In this document: positions 11,730 through 20,468 of the stretch, piece after piece | Numbering within the stretch: the first letter of the stretch is position 1 | How the letters are laid out: each line of letters opens with the position of its first letter | Source of the DNA: Rhizomicrobium sp. | GTDB lineage: Bacteria; Pseudomonadota; Alphaproteobacteria; Micropepsales; Micropepsaceae | Assembly (NCBI GenBank): GCA_037200045.1 | Contig: JBBCHM010000001.1 | Coordinates: 2,232,001-2,296,000 of the forward strand | Length of the DNA stretch: 64,000 nt | Direction of reading: 5' to 3' | Program-made: the position numbers and the translations under genes | The notes under the pieces: model-generated | The model's database searches: none | Told to the model about the DNA's origin: nothing | Seen by the model: the letters and a program-made list of their open reading frames with translations, nothing else

Positions 11730-13355
11730 ATGAGCGGGTCCCCCGGCTTGCAGCGTTTCCGCTTCGCCGTCGGCGAGGCGCTCAAGCGCGGCGACGTGGC
11801 GGGCGCGATGAACTTCGCCGACCAGGCGGTGGGCCAGGGCATCGAGGACATCGACCTTCTGACCCTTGCCGGCCAGTGGCGGCTGCGCGCCGGCCAGGTC
11901 GCGCGCGCTCTTACGGTCTTCGAACGCGCCCGCGCGCTGGGCCCCGACAATCCCGAGGCGCTGACCGGGCTCGGCATCAGCCTGACGATGCTGGGCCGCC
12001 CGCAAGAGGCGCTCGCCGCCTTCGACCACGGCCTCGCCGTCGCGCCCGGCGCGCGCTATCTCGTGCCGCACCGCGCCCAGGCGCTGGAGAATGCCGGCCG
12101 CTTGCGCGAGGCGCAGGCCGCGCTGGAGCAGCTCGTCGCCGCCGCGCCGGACAATGCGCGGGCGCTCGAACAGCTCGCCAGCCTCTGCGTGCGGCGCGGC
12201 GACATGGCGGCAGCGCGCGATTATGCGACCCGCGCGCTGAAGATCGCGTCGCCGCTGCCGGCCGCGACCATCGCCGTCGCCGCCGCCGAACTCTCCGATG
12301 GGAATTACGAAGCGGTCCGCGCGCTCGTGGCGCTGCTCGGCGCCGAGCCTGGGATCGGTCCGGCGAACCAGTCGATCGCGCTGGGCCTTCTGGGCGACGC
12401 GCTGGACGGGCTGGACAAGCCGGACGAGGCCTTCGCCGCCTACACCGCCGCCCGCGAAGCCTTGCGCGGCCCGATGGCGGCGATGTTCCAGGGCACGGAG
12501 AGCGCGCTCGACCGCGTGCGTCGGCTTGAATCCTATTTCCGCGAGGCGCCGATCGCGCCGTGGCACGCCGATCCGTCCGCCGCCGTCGCGAGCCCCGTAA
12601 AGACACACGTCTTCTTGGTCGGCTTTCCGCGCTCCGGCACGACGCTGCTGGAACAGGCGCTCGCCAGCCATCCCAGCATCCGCACGATGGAAGAGGTCGA
12701 TTGCCTCGGCGCCGCCGCCGGCGAATATTTCCGCGCCGAAGACGGCATGGCGCGCTTCGCGGCGCTCGGCGACGACGATCTGGCGCGGCTGCGCGCGGCC
12801 TATTGGCGACGCGTCGGCGAGGCCGGCATCGCGGCCGACCGGCCGGTCTTTATCGACAAGATGCCGCTCAATTCGGTTCATCTCGGCGTGATCGCCCGAT
12901 TGTTCCCGGGCGCGAAAGTGCTGTTCGCCCTGCGCGATCCCCGCGACGTGGTGCTGTCCTGCTTTCGCCGCCGCCTGGTGATGACGGCGCATCTGTACGA
13001 GCTCTCGACGCTCGCCGGCGCCGCCGCGTTCTACGACGCGGTGATGGCGCTGGCGCGGCTCTATCGCGAGAAGCTGGCGCTGCCGGTGCTCGATCTGAAG
13101 CACGAGGACATGATCGCCGATTTCGACGGCGAGACGCGCCGGGTCTGCGATTTCCTGGGCGTCGAATGGAGCAAAAAGATGCGCGATTTCGCCGCCGACG
13201 CGAAACAGCGCGACATCAAGACCCCCAGCGCCATGCAGGTGGTGCGCGGCCTCAACGCCGACGGTGCCGGCCAGTGGCGGCGCTTCGCGGCGCAGCTCGC
13301 GCCGGTCCTGCCGGTGCTGGCGCCCTGGGTTGTGCGTTTCGGCTATCCGGAATAG
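11730..13355 (+). CDS. TPR-repeat sulfotransferase family protein
   Basis: In this 541-residue protein, residues 1 to about 270 are helical TPR-like repeats (for example FERARALGPDNPEALTGLG). The C-terminal half is a sulfotransferase: the PAPS 5'-phosphosulfate loop FLVGFPRSGTTLLEQAL lies at about 294-311, and LRDPRDVVLSCFRR is the 3'-phosphate-binding segment. The acceptor is unknown. It is inserted between infB and rbfA, 38 bases after infB, probably in the same transcript. No signal peptide is seen. Confidence 0.85.
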   Translation: MSGSPGLQRFRFAVGEALKRGDVAGAMNFADQAVGQGIEDIDLLTLAGQWRLRAGQVARALTVFERARALGPDNPEALTGLGISLTMLGRPQEALAAFDHGLAVAPGARYLVPHRAQALENAGRLREAQAALEQLVAAAPDNARALEQLASLCVRRGDMAAARDYATRALKIASPLPAATIAVAAAELSDGNYEAVRALVALLGAEPGIGPANQSIALGLLGDALDGLDKPDEAFAAYTAAREALRGPMAAMFQGTESALDRVRRLESYFREAPIAPWHADPSAAVASPVKTHVFLVGFPRSGTTLLEQALASHPSIRTMEEVDCLGAAAGEYFRAEDGMARFAALGDDDLARLRAAYWRRVGEAGIAADRPVFIDKMPLNSVHLGVIARLFPGAKVLFALRDPRDVVLSCFRRRLVMTAHLYELSTLAGAAAFYDAVMALARLYREKLALPVLDLKHEDMIADFDGETRRVCDFLGVEWSKKMRDFAADAKQRDIKTPSAMQVVRGLNADGAGQWRRFAAQLAPVLPVLAPWVVRFGYPE

Positions 13356-13364
13356 GAGGCGCCC

Positions 13365-13772
13365 ATGTCCCGCCGTCACGATTCAACCCCGCGCGATCAC
13401 GGACCGACCCAGCGCCAGCTTCGGGTCGGCGAGATGCTGCGCCATGCCCTGGCCGACGTCCTGCGCCGCGACGAAATCCGCGATCCCGATCTCGCCGGCG
13501 TCTCGGTGACGATCACCCAGGTCAAGCCCTCGCCCGACATGCGCCATGCGACCGTGTTCTGCGAGCCGCTCGGCGGCAAGAACGCCAAGGGCGTGATCGC
13601 CGCCCTTAACAAGCACAAGGGCTTCCTGCGCGGCGAGATGGGCCGGCTGATCGCGCTGAAATTCACCCCCGAACTGCGCTTCATGGAGGACGATTCCTTC
13701 GCCGAGGCGCAAAAGATCGAGAACATCCTCAAATCCAGCCGCGTCCAGCAGGACCTCAAGGACGAGGAATAG
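13365..13772 (+). CDS. rbfA: 30S ribosome-binding factor RbfA
   Basis: This 135-residue KH-like protein is required for 16S rRNA 5'-end processing and cold adaptation. RQLRVGEMLRHALADVLRR and the central SVTITQVKPSPDMRHATVF match the family, and RFMEDDSFAEAQKIENIL is the conserved C-terminal part. It starts ten bases after the sulfotransferase stop, with AGGAGGCGCCC before the ATG. Confidence 0.96.
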   Translation: MSRRHDSTPRDHGPTQRQLRVGEMLRHALADVLRRDEIRDPDLAGVSVTITQVKPSPDMRHATVFCEPLGGKNAKGVIAALNKHKGFLRGEMGRLIALKFTPELRFMEDDSFAEAQKIENILKSSRVQQDLKDEE

Positions 13773-13846
13773 GCTGGCCTCGGGTTTGCAGCGCCTCTTT
13801 CCGCCAGCGGGATGCGTCCCGTTTCGAAACACGCGGAGAATTGCCC

Positions 13847-14566
13847 ATGCTCGCTTCGATCAAGCCCACGGCCAAGGTGCTGCTCAATTCGGCACTCTCG
13901 CTGCTGCCGGAGACGGCGCGGCTGAAATACAAGGAGCATCACGAGCTGCGCTATTGGCGCGGCGTAGCCGCAACCATGGTCAAGAACCCGGCGCAGCAGG
14001 CGCATGAGCGGGCGCATTACGAATATTTCTTCACGAATTTCTTCGGCCTGACCAAGGCGGACTATGATGGCAAGGCGGTGCTCGACATCGGCTGCGGCCC
14101 GTGCGGCAGCCTGGAATGGGCCGACAATACGCACGAGCGCGTCGGCCTCGATCCATTGGCGAGCGCCTATCGCAAGCTGGTCGAGGACGACCGCCAGAAG
14201 ATGGCCTATTGCGCCGCGCCGTCCGAGAAGATCCCCTATGCCGATGGCCATTTCGACATCGTCACGACCTTCAACAGCCTGGATCACGTCGACGACGTCG
14301 ACGCGACCGTGGCCGAGCTCAAGCGGGTCACGTCCCCGAAGGGCCGCATCCTGGTGATCGTCGAATTCGGCCACGCGCCGACGCCGACCGAGCCGCACCG
14401 GCTGGATGAGAACATCGCCGACAAATTCGGCCCGGAGTTCAAGGCGCAGGGTGTGCGCCTGTTCGGCGTCCGCGCGGACCACAATCTCTACGCCTCGATG
14501 AAGGACAACGTGCCCTATGTGAAGGGCGAAGAAGGCATCATCGCGATGCGGCTGGAACGGGTTTAA
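13847..14566 (+). CDS. Class I SAM-dependent methyltransferase, substrate unknown
   Basis: The 239-residue product has motif I VLDIGCGPCGS (about 78-88) and a post-motif II stretch TFNSLDHVDD, as in the Methyltransf_11 type. The first 70 residues (LLPETARLKYKEHHELRYW) are helical and not recognised. The start is ATG 13847 with CGGAGA upstream; a TTG six bases earlier is in frame. No pathway can be inferred from the rbfA/truB neighbourhood. Confidence 0.75.
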   Translation: MLASIKPTAKVLLNSALSLLPETARLKYKEHHELRYWRGVAATMVKNPAQQAHERAHYEYFFTNFFGLTKADYDGKAVLDIGCGPCGSLEWADNTHERVGLDPLASAYRKLVEDDRQKMAYCAAPSEKIPYADGHFDIVTTFNSLDHVDDVDATVAELKRVTSPKGRILVIVEFGHAPTPTEPHRLDENIADKFGPEFKAQGVRLFGVRADHNLYASMKDNVPYVKGEEGIIAMRLERV

Positions 14567-14573
14567 GCGACGT

Positions 14574-14664
14574 TGTCATTCGCCGCGAATGCGGCGAACC
14601 CAGTTGACGTTTGTCCGATCGATGCGCGTTGCACCTGGGTCCGCCGCATTCGCGGCGGATGACA
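14574..14664. repeat. Inverted pair of REP-like palindromes (BIME-like)
   Basis: The left copy (from 14574) is TGTCAT-TCG-CCGCGAATGCGG-CGA-ACCCAG. The right copy (to 14664), on the other strand, is TGTCAT-CCG-CCGCGAATGCGG-CGG-ACCCAGG. The variable triplets change together (TCG/CGA, CCG/CGG), so pairing is kept. The unit lies just after the methyltransferase stop. Confidence 0.85.
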
Positions 14665-14721
14665 ATAGGGGCTCCTGACAATTACCTTGCTAAAGGGCGT
14701 TGCCCTTGGCAGAAGCCCGCC

Positions 14722-15666
14722 ATGGCACGCAGGAAGAAGGGCCAGAAGGTCCATGGCTGGGTCATCGTCGACAAGCCGCAAGGCATGACGTCCACCCAGG
14801 TCGTGGGCGCGGTGCGGCGCATTTTCGACGCCCAGAAGGCCGGCCATGCCGGAACCCTCGATCCGATGGCGACCGGCGTGCTCGCGGTCGCGCTCGGCGA
14901 GGCGACCAAGACCGTGCCTTACGCGATGGATTCGGAGAAGACCTATCGCTTCACCGCCCATTGGGGCGAGGCGCGCGACAGCGACGACGCCGAAGGCAAA
15001 GTCACCGCGATCTCCGACAAGCGCCCTACGAAAGACGAGATCGAATCGGCGCTTCCCCGATTCACCGGCGCCATCGTCCAGGTGCCGCCGGCCTACTCCG
15101 CGATCAAGGTCCAGGGCGAGCGGGCCTATGACCTGGCGCGGGAAGGCGAGGTGGTGGAACTCGCCCCCCGCACCGTCGAGGTCTACGAGGCCCGCTTGCT
15201 CGGCCAGCCTGATCCGGACCATGCGGAGTTCGAAATCCATTGCGGCAAAGGCACTTACGTCCGCTCCTGGGTCCGCGACCTGGCCTTGGCGCTGGGCACG
15301 GTCGGCCATGTCTCCCAGCTTCGGCGTACCCAGGTCGGGGGATTTACCGAAGAAATGGCGATCCCCCTAGCGCGGGAGGGGGGTAATGTGCATATTCCCG
15401 CCGCTTTTGAGCACTTGAGGCCCATTGCGACCGCGCTGGACGGCATCCCGGCGCTGGCCGTCACGGGCCCGGATGCGGTCCGTCTTCGAAGCGGCAATCC
15501 GATCCTGATCCGCGCGAATCATTTCGCACGGATCACGGAAGGCCAATCCGAGACCGACGATCTTCAAGGGCTCACGGTTTTTCTTCAGACCTCTGAGGGC
15601 GAGCCGGTGGCGCTGGCGGAAATCGCATTGGGCGAGCTTCGGCCATTCCGTGTTTTCAACCTCTGA
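14722..15666 (+). CDS. truB: tRNA pseudouridine(55) synthase TruB
   Basis: This 314-residue enzyme converts U55 in the T-loop of tRNAs to pseudouridine. The catalytic motif [13 protein letters not shown] (Asp near residue 47) is intact, and [20 protein letters not shown] is the next conserved block. The C-terminal PUA-like part is shorter than in E. coli, as is common. I chose ATG 14722 ([13 protein letters not shown]); the frame extends upstream through a REP repeat and cannot be coding there. Confidence 0.96.
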   Translation: MARRKKGQKVHGWVIVDKPQGMTSTQVVGAVRRIFDAQKAGHAGTLDPMATGVLAVALGEATKTVPYAMDSEKTYRFTAHWGEARDSDDAEGKVTAISDKRPTKDEIESALPRFTGAIVQVPPAYSAIKVQGERAYDLAREGEVVELAPRTVEVYEARLLGQPDPDHAEFEIHCGKGTYVRSWVRDLALALGTVGHVSQLRRTQVGGFTEEMAIPLAREGGNVHIPAAFEHLRPIATALDGIPALAVTGPDAVRLRSGNPILIRANHFARITEGQSETDDLQGLTVFLQTSEGEPVALAEIALGELRPFRVFNL

Positions 15667-15683
15667 AGGACCCGACGCCGAAC

Positions 15684-15950
15684 ATGATTACCCCGGAACG
15701 CAAGAAGGAAGTCGTTGCGCAATACGCGATCAAGGAAGGCGACACCGGTTCGCCGGAAGTCCAGGTCGCGGTGCTCAGCGAGCGCATCAACAACCTGACC
15801 GATCACTTCAAGCAGCACGCGAAGGACAACCATTCGCGCCGCGGCCTGATCAAGATGGTCTCGACGCGCCGCAAGCTGCTCGACTACGTCAAGACGACCG
15901 ACGTGGCGCGCTACAATTCGCTGATCGAACGCCTAGGGCTTCGCCGCTGA
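15684..15950 (+). CDS. rpsO: 30S ribosomal protein S15
   Basis: The 88-residue primary 16S rRNA-binding protein of the platform. It shows the family pattern: [40 protein letters not shown] and the C-terminal [12 protein letters not shown]. It sits 17 bases after truB and upstream of pnp, the classic truB-rpsO-pnp order. Confidence 0.98.
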   Translation: MITPERKKEVVAQYAIKEGDTGSPEVQVAVLSERINNLTDHFKQHAKDNHSRRGLIKMVSTRRKLLDYVKTTDVARYNSLIERLGLRR

Positions 15951-16021
15951 ACGGCCGGCCTACACTCCTCACAAGGTTTCGCGTGAGGCTCGCGATGGTC
16001 GCGGGCCCGCGCGTTTGCGCG

Positions 16022-16108
16022 TCCACTGGCATGGGCCATGTGGATGCATCCGCACGTTCGGGCATGAGGCCCGGCGTGCAAAGCACCGCCGCAATCCGGC
16101 GCCGGTGC
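16022..16108 (+). promoter_or_regulatory. Structured leader between rpsO and pnp (possible RNase III/PNPase control site)
   Basis: Stem 1 is TCCAC...GTGGA with an inner TGGC/GCCA (16022-16044). Stem 2 is GCACCG...CGGTGC (16083-16108) just before the Shine-Dalgarno-like GAAGAAAGAAGAC. Known family behaviour: pnp mRNA is autoregulated through a stem-loop leader cut by RNase III in enterobacteria. Application to this leader is inference. Confidence 0.4.
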
Positions 16109-16128
16109 ACGAAGAAAGAAGACTGAAG

Positions 16129-18267
<2,139 letters not shown>

Positions 18268-18285
18268 GCCGCACTTACGAAACAA

Positions 18286-18318
18286 AGCCGCCCGCGAGCG
18301 ATCGCGGGCGGCTTTTTT
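18286..18318 (+). terminator. Rho-independent terminator after pnp
   Basis: A perfect 12-bp stem AGCCGCCCGCGA / TCGCGGGCGGCT with GCGA loop runs into six T. It ends the truB-rpsO-pnp transcript and lies only about 20 bases before the hicA operator. Confidence 0.93.
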
Positions 18319-18335
18319 GTTGCCCGGTGTTGTGC

Positions 18336-18355
18336 TTCGCACATAAATGTGCGAA
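18336..18355 (+). promoter_or_regulatory. Perfect palindrome overlapping the hicA start codon, probable HicB operator
   Basis: TTCGCACAT-AA-ATGTGCGAA is a perfect 9-bp inverted repeat with a 2-base centre. The hicA ATG (18347-18349) lies in the right arm. HicB antitoxins with a C-terminal DNA-binding domain repress their own operon at such palindromes; binding here is inferred. Confidence 0.65.
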
Positions 18356-18583
18356 CATATCTGTGTAAACGGCCACGAATTCGAGCGGAAAATCAAGAAG
18401 ATCGGCCGCAATCGCGGCGTGCTCGTCTCGTTCGATCCGGGTCACGGCAAAGGCAGTCACGGGCGGCTGTACTACGGCGATCGCTTCACGACCTTGAAGG
18501 ATCGCCGCAAGGAGATCGGTCCCGGTTTGCTGAAGGCGATGCTCGACCAGTTGGGACTCTCGAGATCGGATTTGGAGATATAG
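18347..18583 (+). CDS. hicA: HicA-like mRNA interferase toxin
   Basis: The 78-residue dsRBD-fold toxin belongs to a type II toxin-antitoxin pair and is expected to cleave mRNA. The conserved Gly-Ser-His of the active site appears in GHGKGSHGRLYYG, and the C-terminal KEIGPGLLKAMLDQLGL is typical of HicA. It is somewhat longer than the smallest HicA proteins. The hicB ATG begins two bases after the hicA stop, so the pair is coupled. It is newly separated from pnp by a terminator, suggesting an inserted cassette. Confidence 0.85.
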   Translation: MCEHICVNGHEFERKIKKIGRNRGVLVSFDPGHGKGSHGRLYYGDRFTTLKDRRKEIGPGLLKAMLDQLGLSRSDLEI

Positions 18584-18585
18584 GA

Positions 18586-19026
18586 ATGGCGAATGTCGCG
18601 TTTGGTTATCCCTATAAGCTGGAACGGCAGAGCAATGGCTGGTGGCTGGTTCGCTTTCCGGATGTGCCGGAGGCGCTGACCGAAGGTGAGACGAAGGAAG
18701 AAGCATTCGAGAACGCGCAGGACTGCCTGATCGCCGCCCTCGAAGGCTACGTGAAAGCGGGCCGGACGATTCCGCGTCCGCCGTCGGGTGGCAGCCGCAT
18801 TTCGCTCCCCTCGCTGGTGACGGCCAAGCTCGCCGTCTATGTGAACATGCAGAAGCAGAGTTGGTCGCGGACGAAACTCGCGCAGGCGCTCGGCATGCCG
18901 GAGAATTCCGTCCGGCGCCTGCTCGATCTGCGGCACAGTTCGCAAATGTGGGTGATCGACGAGGCCCTCGCCAAGATGAACGCCGAACTGGCGATCGATT
19001 TGCCGAAGCAGAGGGTTCGCGGTTAG
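18586..19026 (+). CDS. hicB: HicB-like antitoxin with C-terminal HTH
   Basis: The 146-residue protein has an N-terminal HicB fold (YPYKLERQSNGWWLVRFPDV, then TEGETKEEAFENAQDCL), the partner-binding partial RNase H-like domain. The C-terminal HTH (KLAQALGMPENSVRRLLDL, about residues 105-125) should bind the palindrome at hicA. It neutralises HicA and represses the operon in known systems. The helix-turn-helix type rather than ribbon-helix-helix marks the subfamily. Confidence 0.88.
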   Translation: MANVAFGYPYKLERQSNGWWLVRFPDVPEALTEGETKEEAFENAQDCLIAALEGYVKAGRTIPRPPSGGSRISLPSLVTAKLAVYVNMQKQSWSRTKLAQALGMPENSVRRLLDLRHSSQMWVIDEALAKMNAELAIDLPKQRVRG

Positions 19027-19325
19027 CGGGGCTGCGCCTCGCCATGCCCAGGATCGAAATCGGCGCGCATGCGACCGACGATATGCGCCACCGACGGCTG
19101 GACTGGATGGCGCCGCCCGAACCATCGTCGGCGCGGCCCCCGCCGAAATCTTGCTCCCCTGCCTAAGTTCAGGGCGAAGCTGGCGCGGATTTGCGCAAAG
19201 GTGGCGGCACAAAAACGACAGCGGGGAACCATCCGCGCGGAATGATGGTTAACCGGGGTTACCCAAGCTTGTGCGCGCGGAACACGCTCGTTAGCCTCAT
19301 GTCACCGGGGTGTTGGGGTACAGCC
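19027..19325. other. Non-coding interval without recognised genes
   Basis: About 300 bases follow hicB. I see no tRNA, terminator with T-run or convincing small frame. GGTTAACC and nearby GGGTTACCC-like bases at about 19248-19265 look like part of a promoter or binding site but match no known consensus exactly. Confidence 0.4.
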
Positions 19326-19631
19326 ATGTTCGTCGTTCTGCGATTGCTCAGTCTTATTCTCGTCGTGTCGGCGCTGATGCTGCTCGGCGCCGATCTCGTC
19401 ACGTCGCTGGAAAACGGCGGCAAGGTCCTGGTGCGCTCGCTCGATCAGGTCTGGGCGCTGTTCGACAAATCCGCCATCGTCGCCTTCCATGGCTGGTGCG
19501 ATCGTCACCTGCCGGGCTTCCTGGCGCACGGCATCGCCGCGCTGTTCGGCCTGCCGGGCTGGGCGGTGACGGGCGTTCCCGGGATCGTGCTGGCCTTCCT
19601 GTTCGGCCGCCGCGTCGCCGACGCCGGCTAG
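19326..19631 (+). CDS. Small integral membrane protein, unknown function
   Basis: The 101-residue protein has an N-terminal hydrophobic helix (VVLRLLSLILVVSALMLLGA), a charged middle with conserved-looking Trp/Phe residues, and a C-terminal hydrophobic helix (AVTGVPGIVLAFLFGRR). It probably spans the inner membrane twice. I do not recognise a named family. It is convergent with the adenosyltransferase; the two stop codons overlap. Confidence 0.65.
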   Translation: MFVVLRLLSLILVVSALMLLGADLVTSLENGGKVLVRSLDQVWALFDKSAIVAFHGWCDRHLPGFLAHGIAALFGLPGWAVTGVPGIVLAFLFGRRVADAG

Positions 19632-20191
19632 CGGTTCGCGCCCGGGATCCAGAGCACGTCCTTCGCGCCGCCGTCATTGGCGAAGCGGCTGGCGACGAAC
19701 AGGTGATCCGACAGCCGGTTGATGTAGCGGATCGCCACCGCGCTCACCTTTTCCGCCTGTGCCAGTTCCACGATCAGCCGTTCGGCGCGGCGCGCGATGG
19801 CGCGGGCCAGATGCAGATGCGCCGCCGCCGCCGTGCCGCCCGGCAGAACGAAGGACGCCAGCGGTTTCAGGGTCTCGTTCATCGCGTCGATCTCCCGCTC
19901 CAGCCGCTCGACTTGCGACTCGGCGATGCGCAGGCGGTCACCGCCGCGCCGCCCGTCCTCCGGCGCGCAGAGATCGGCGCCGAGGTCGAACAGATCGTTC
20001 TGGATGCGCGACAGCATGGCGTCGAGTTCGCCGGTCGTATGCAGCCGCGCCAAGCCGACCGCGCAATTGGCCTCGTCGACCGTGCCATAGGCGGCGACGC
20101 GCGGATCGTTTTTCGGCCGTCGCGAGCCGTCGCCGAGCGCGGTCTCGCCCGTGTCGCCGGTCTTCGTATAGATGCGGTTCAGAGTGACCAT
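19628..20191 (-). CDS. PduO-type corrinoid adenosyltransferase
   Basis: This 187-residue ATP:cob(I)alamin adenosyltransferase makes adenosylcobalamin. The N-terminal nucleotide loop IYTKTGDTGETALGDGSR, YGTVDEANCAVGLAR, FVLPGG and the HLARAIARRAER helix with its catalytic Arg/Glu all match. I chose ATG 20191 (MVTLNRIYTKTGD); a longer frame to 20227 lacks conservation. It may supply cofactor for methylmalonyl-CoA mutase or other B12 enzymes outside the window. Confidence 0.95.
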   Translation of the reverse strand: MVTLNRIYTKTGDTGETALGDGSRRPKNDPRVAAYGTVDEANCAVGLARLHTTGELDAMLSRIQNDLFDLGADLCAPEDGRRGGDRLRIAESQVERLEREIDAMNETLKPLASFVLPGGTAAAAHLHLARAIARRAERLIVELAQAEKVSAVAIRYINRLSDHLFVASRFANDGGAKDVLWIPGANR

Positions 20192-20291
20192 GAGGGTCAA
20201 ACTACAGGCTGTCAGCAGCCTCGGCAAAGGCGCTTGCGGCCCCGGTGCGGGCGACTATGATCCGCCGCCGAAACCATAAAAACCCCGCAAA

Positions 20292-20468
20292 ATGCCCATC
20301 GAAGCCCCCGAAATTATCGAAGTCGACGATACCCGCGTGAAATGCGAGGGCATTGGCGGCGCGCTCGGCCATCCGCGTGTCTATCTGGAGATGGGGGACA
20401 AGGATTTCGTCGAGTGCCCCTATTGCGACCGCAAATTCGTCCTCAAACCGGGGGCCCATCGGCATTGA
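20292..20468 (+). CDS. Zinc-finger CHCC protein (NDUFS6-like)
   Basis: This 58-residue protein has the zf-CHCC pattern: VKCEGIGGALGHPRVYLEM (Cys and His) then ECPYCDRKFVL (CxxC). Alphaproteobacterial homologues are related to the mitochondrial complex I accessory subunit NDUFS6. The stop TGA overlaps the TTG start of polA (TTGA), so polA is coupled to it. Confidence 0.88.
   Translation: MPIEAPEIIEVDDTRVKCEGIGGALGHPRVYLEMGDKDFVECPYCDRKFVLKPGAHRH

Noticed and set aside
19240-19270. CtrA-type box (TTAA-N7-TTAA)
   Set aside because: Spacing between TTAA-like half sites is too short and the second half is TTAC.
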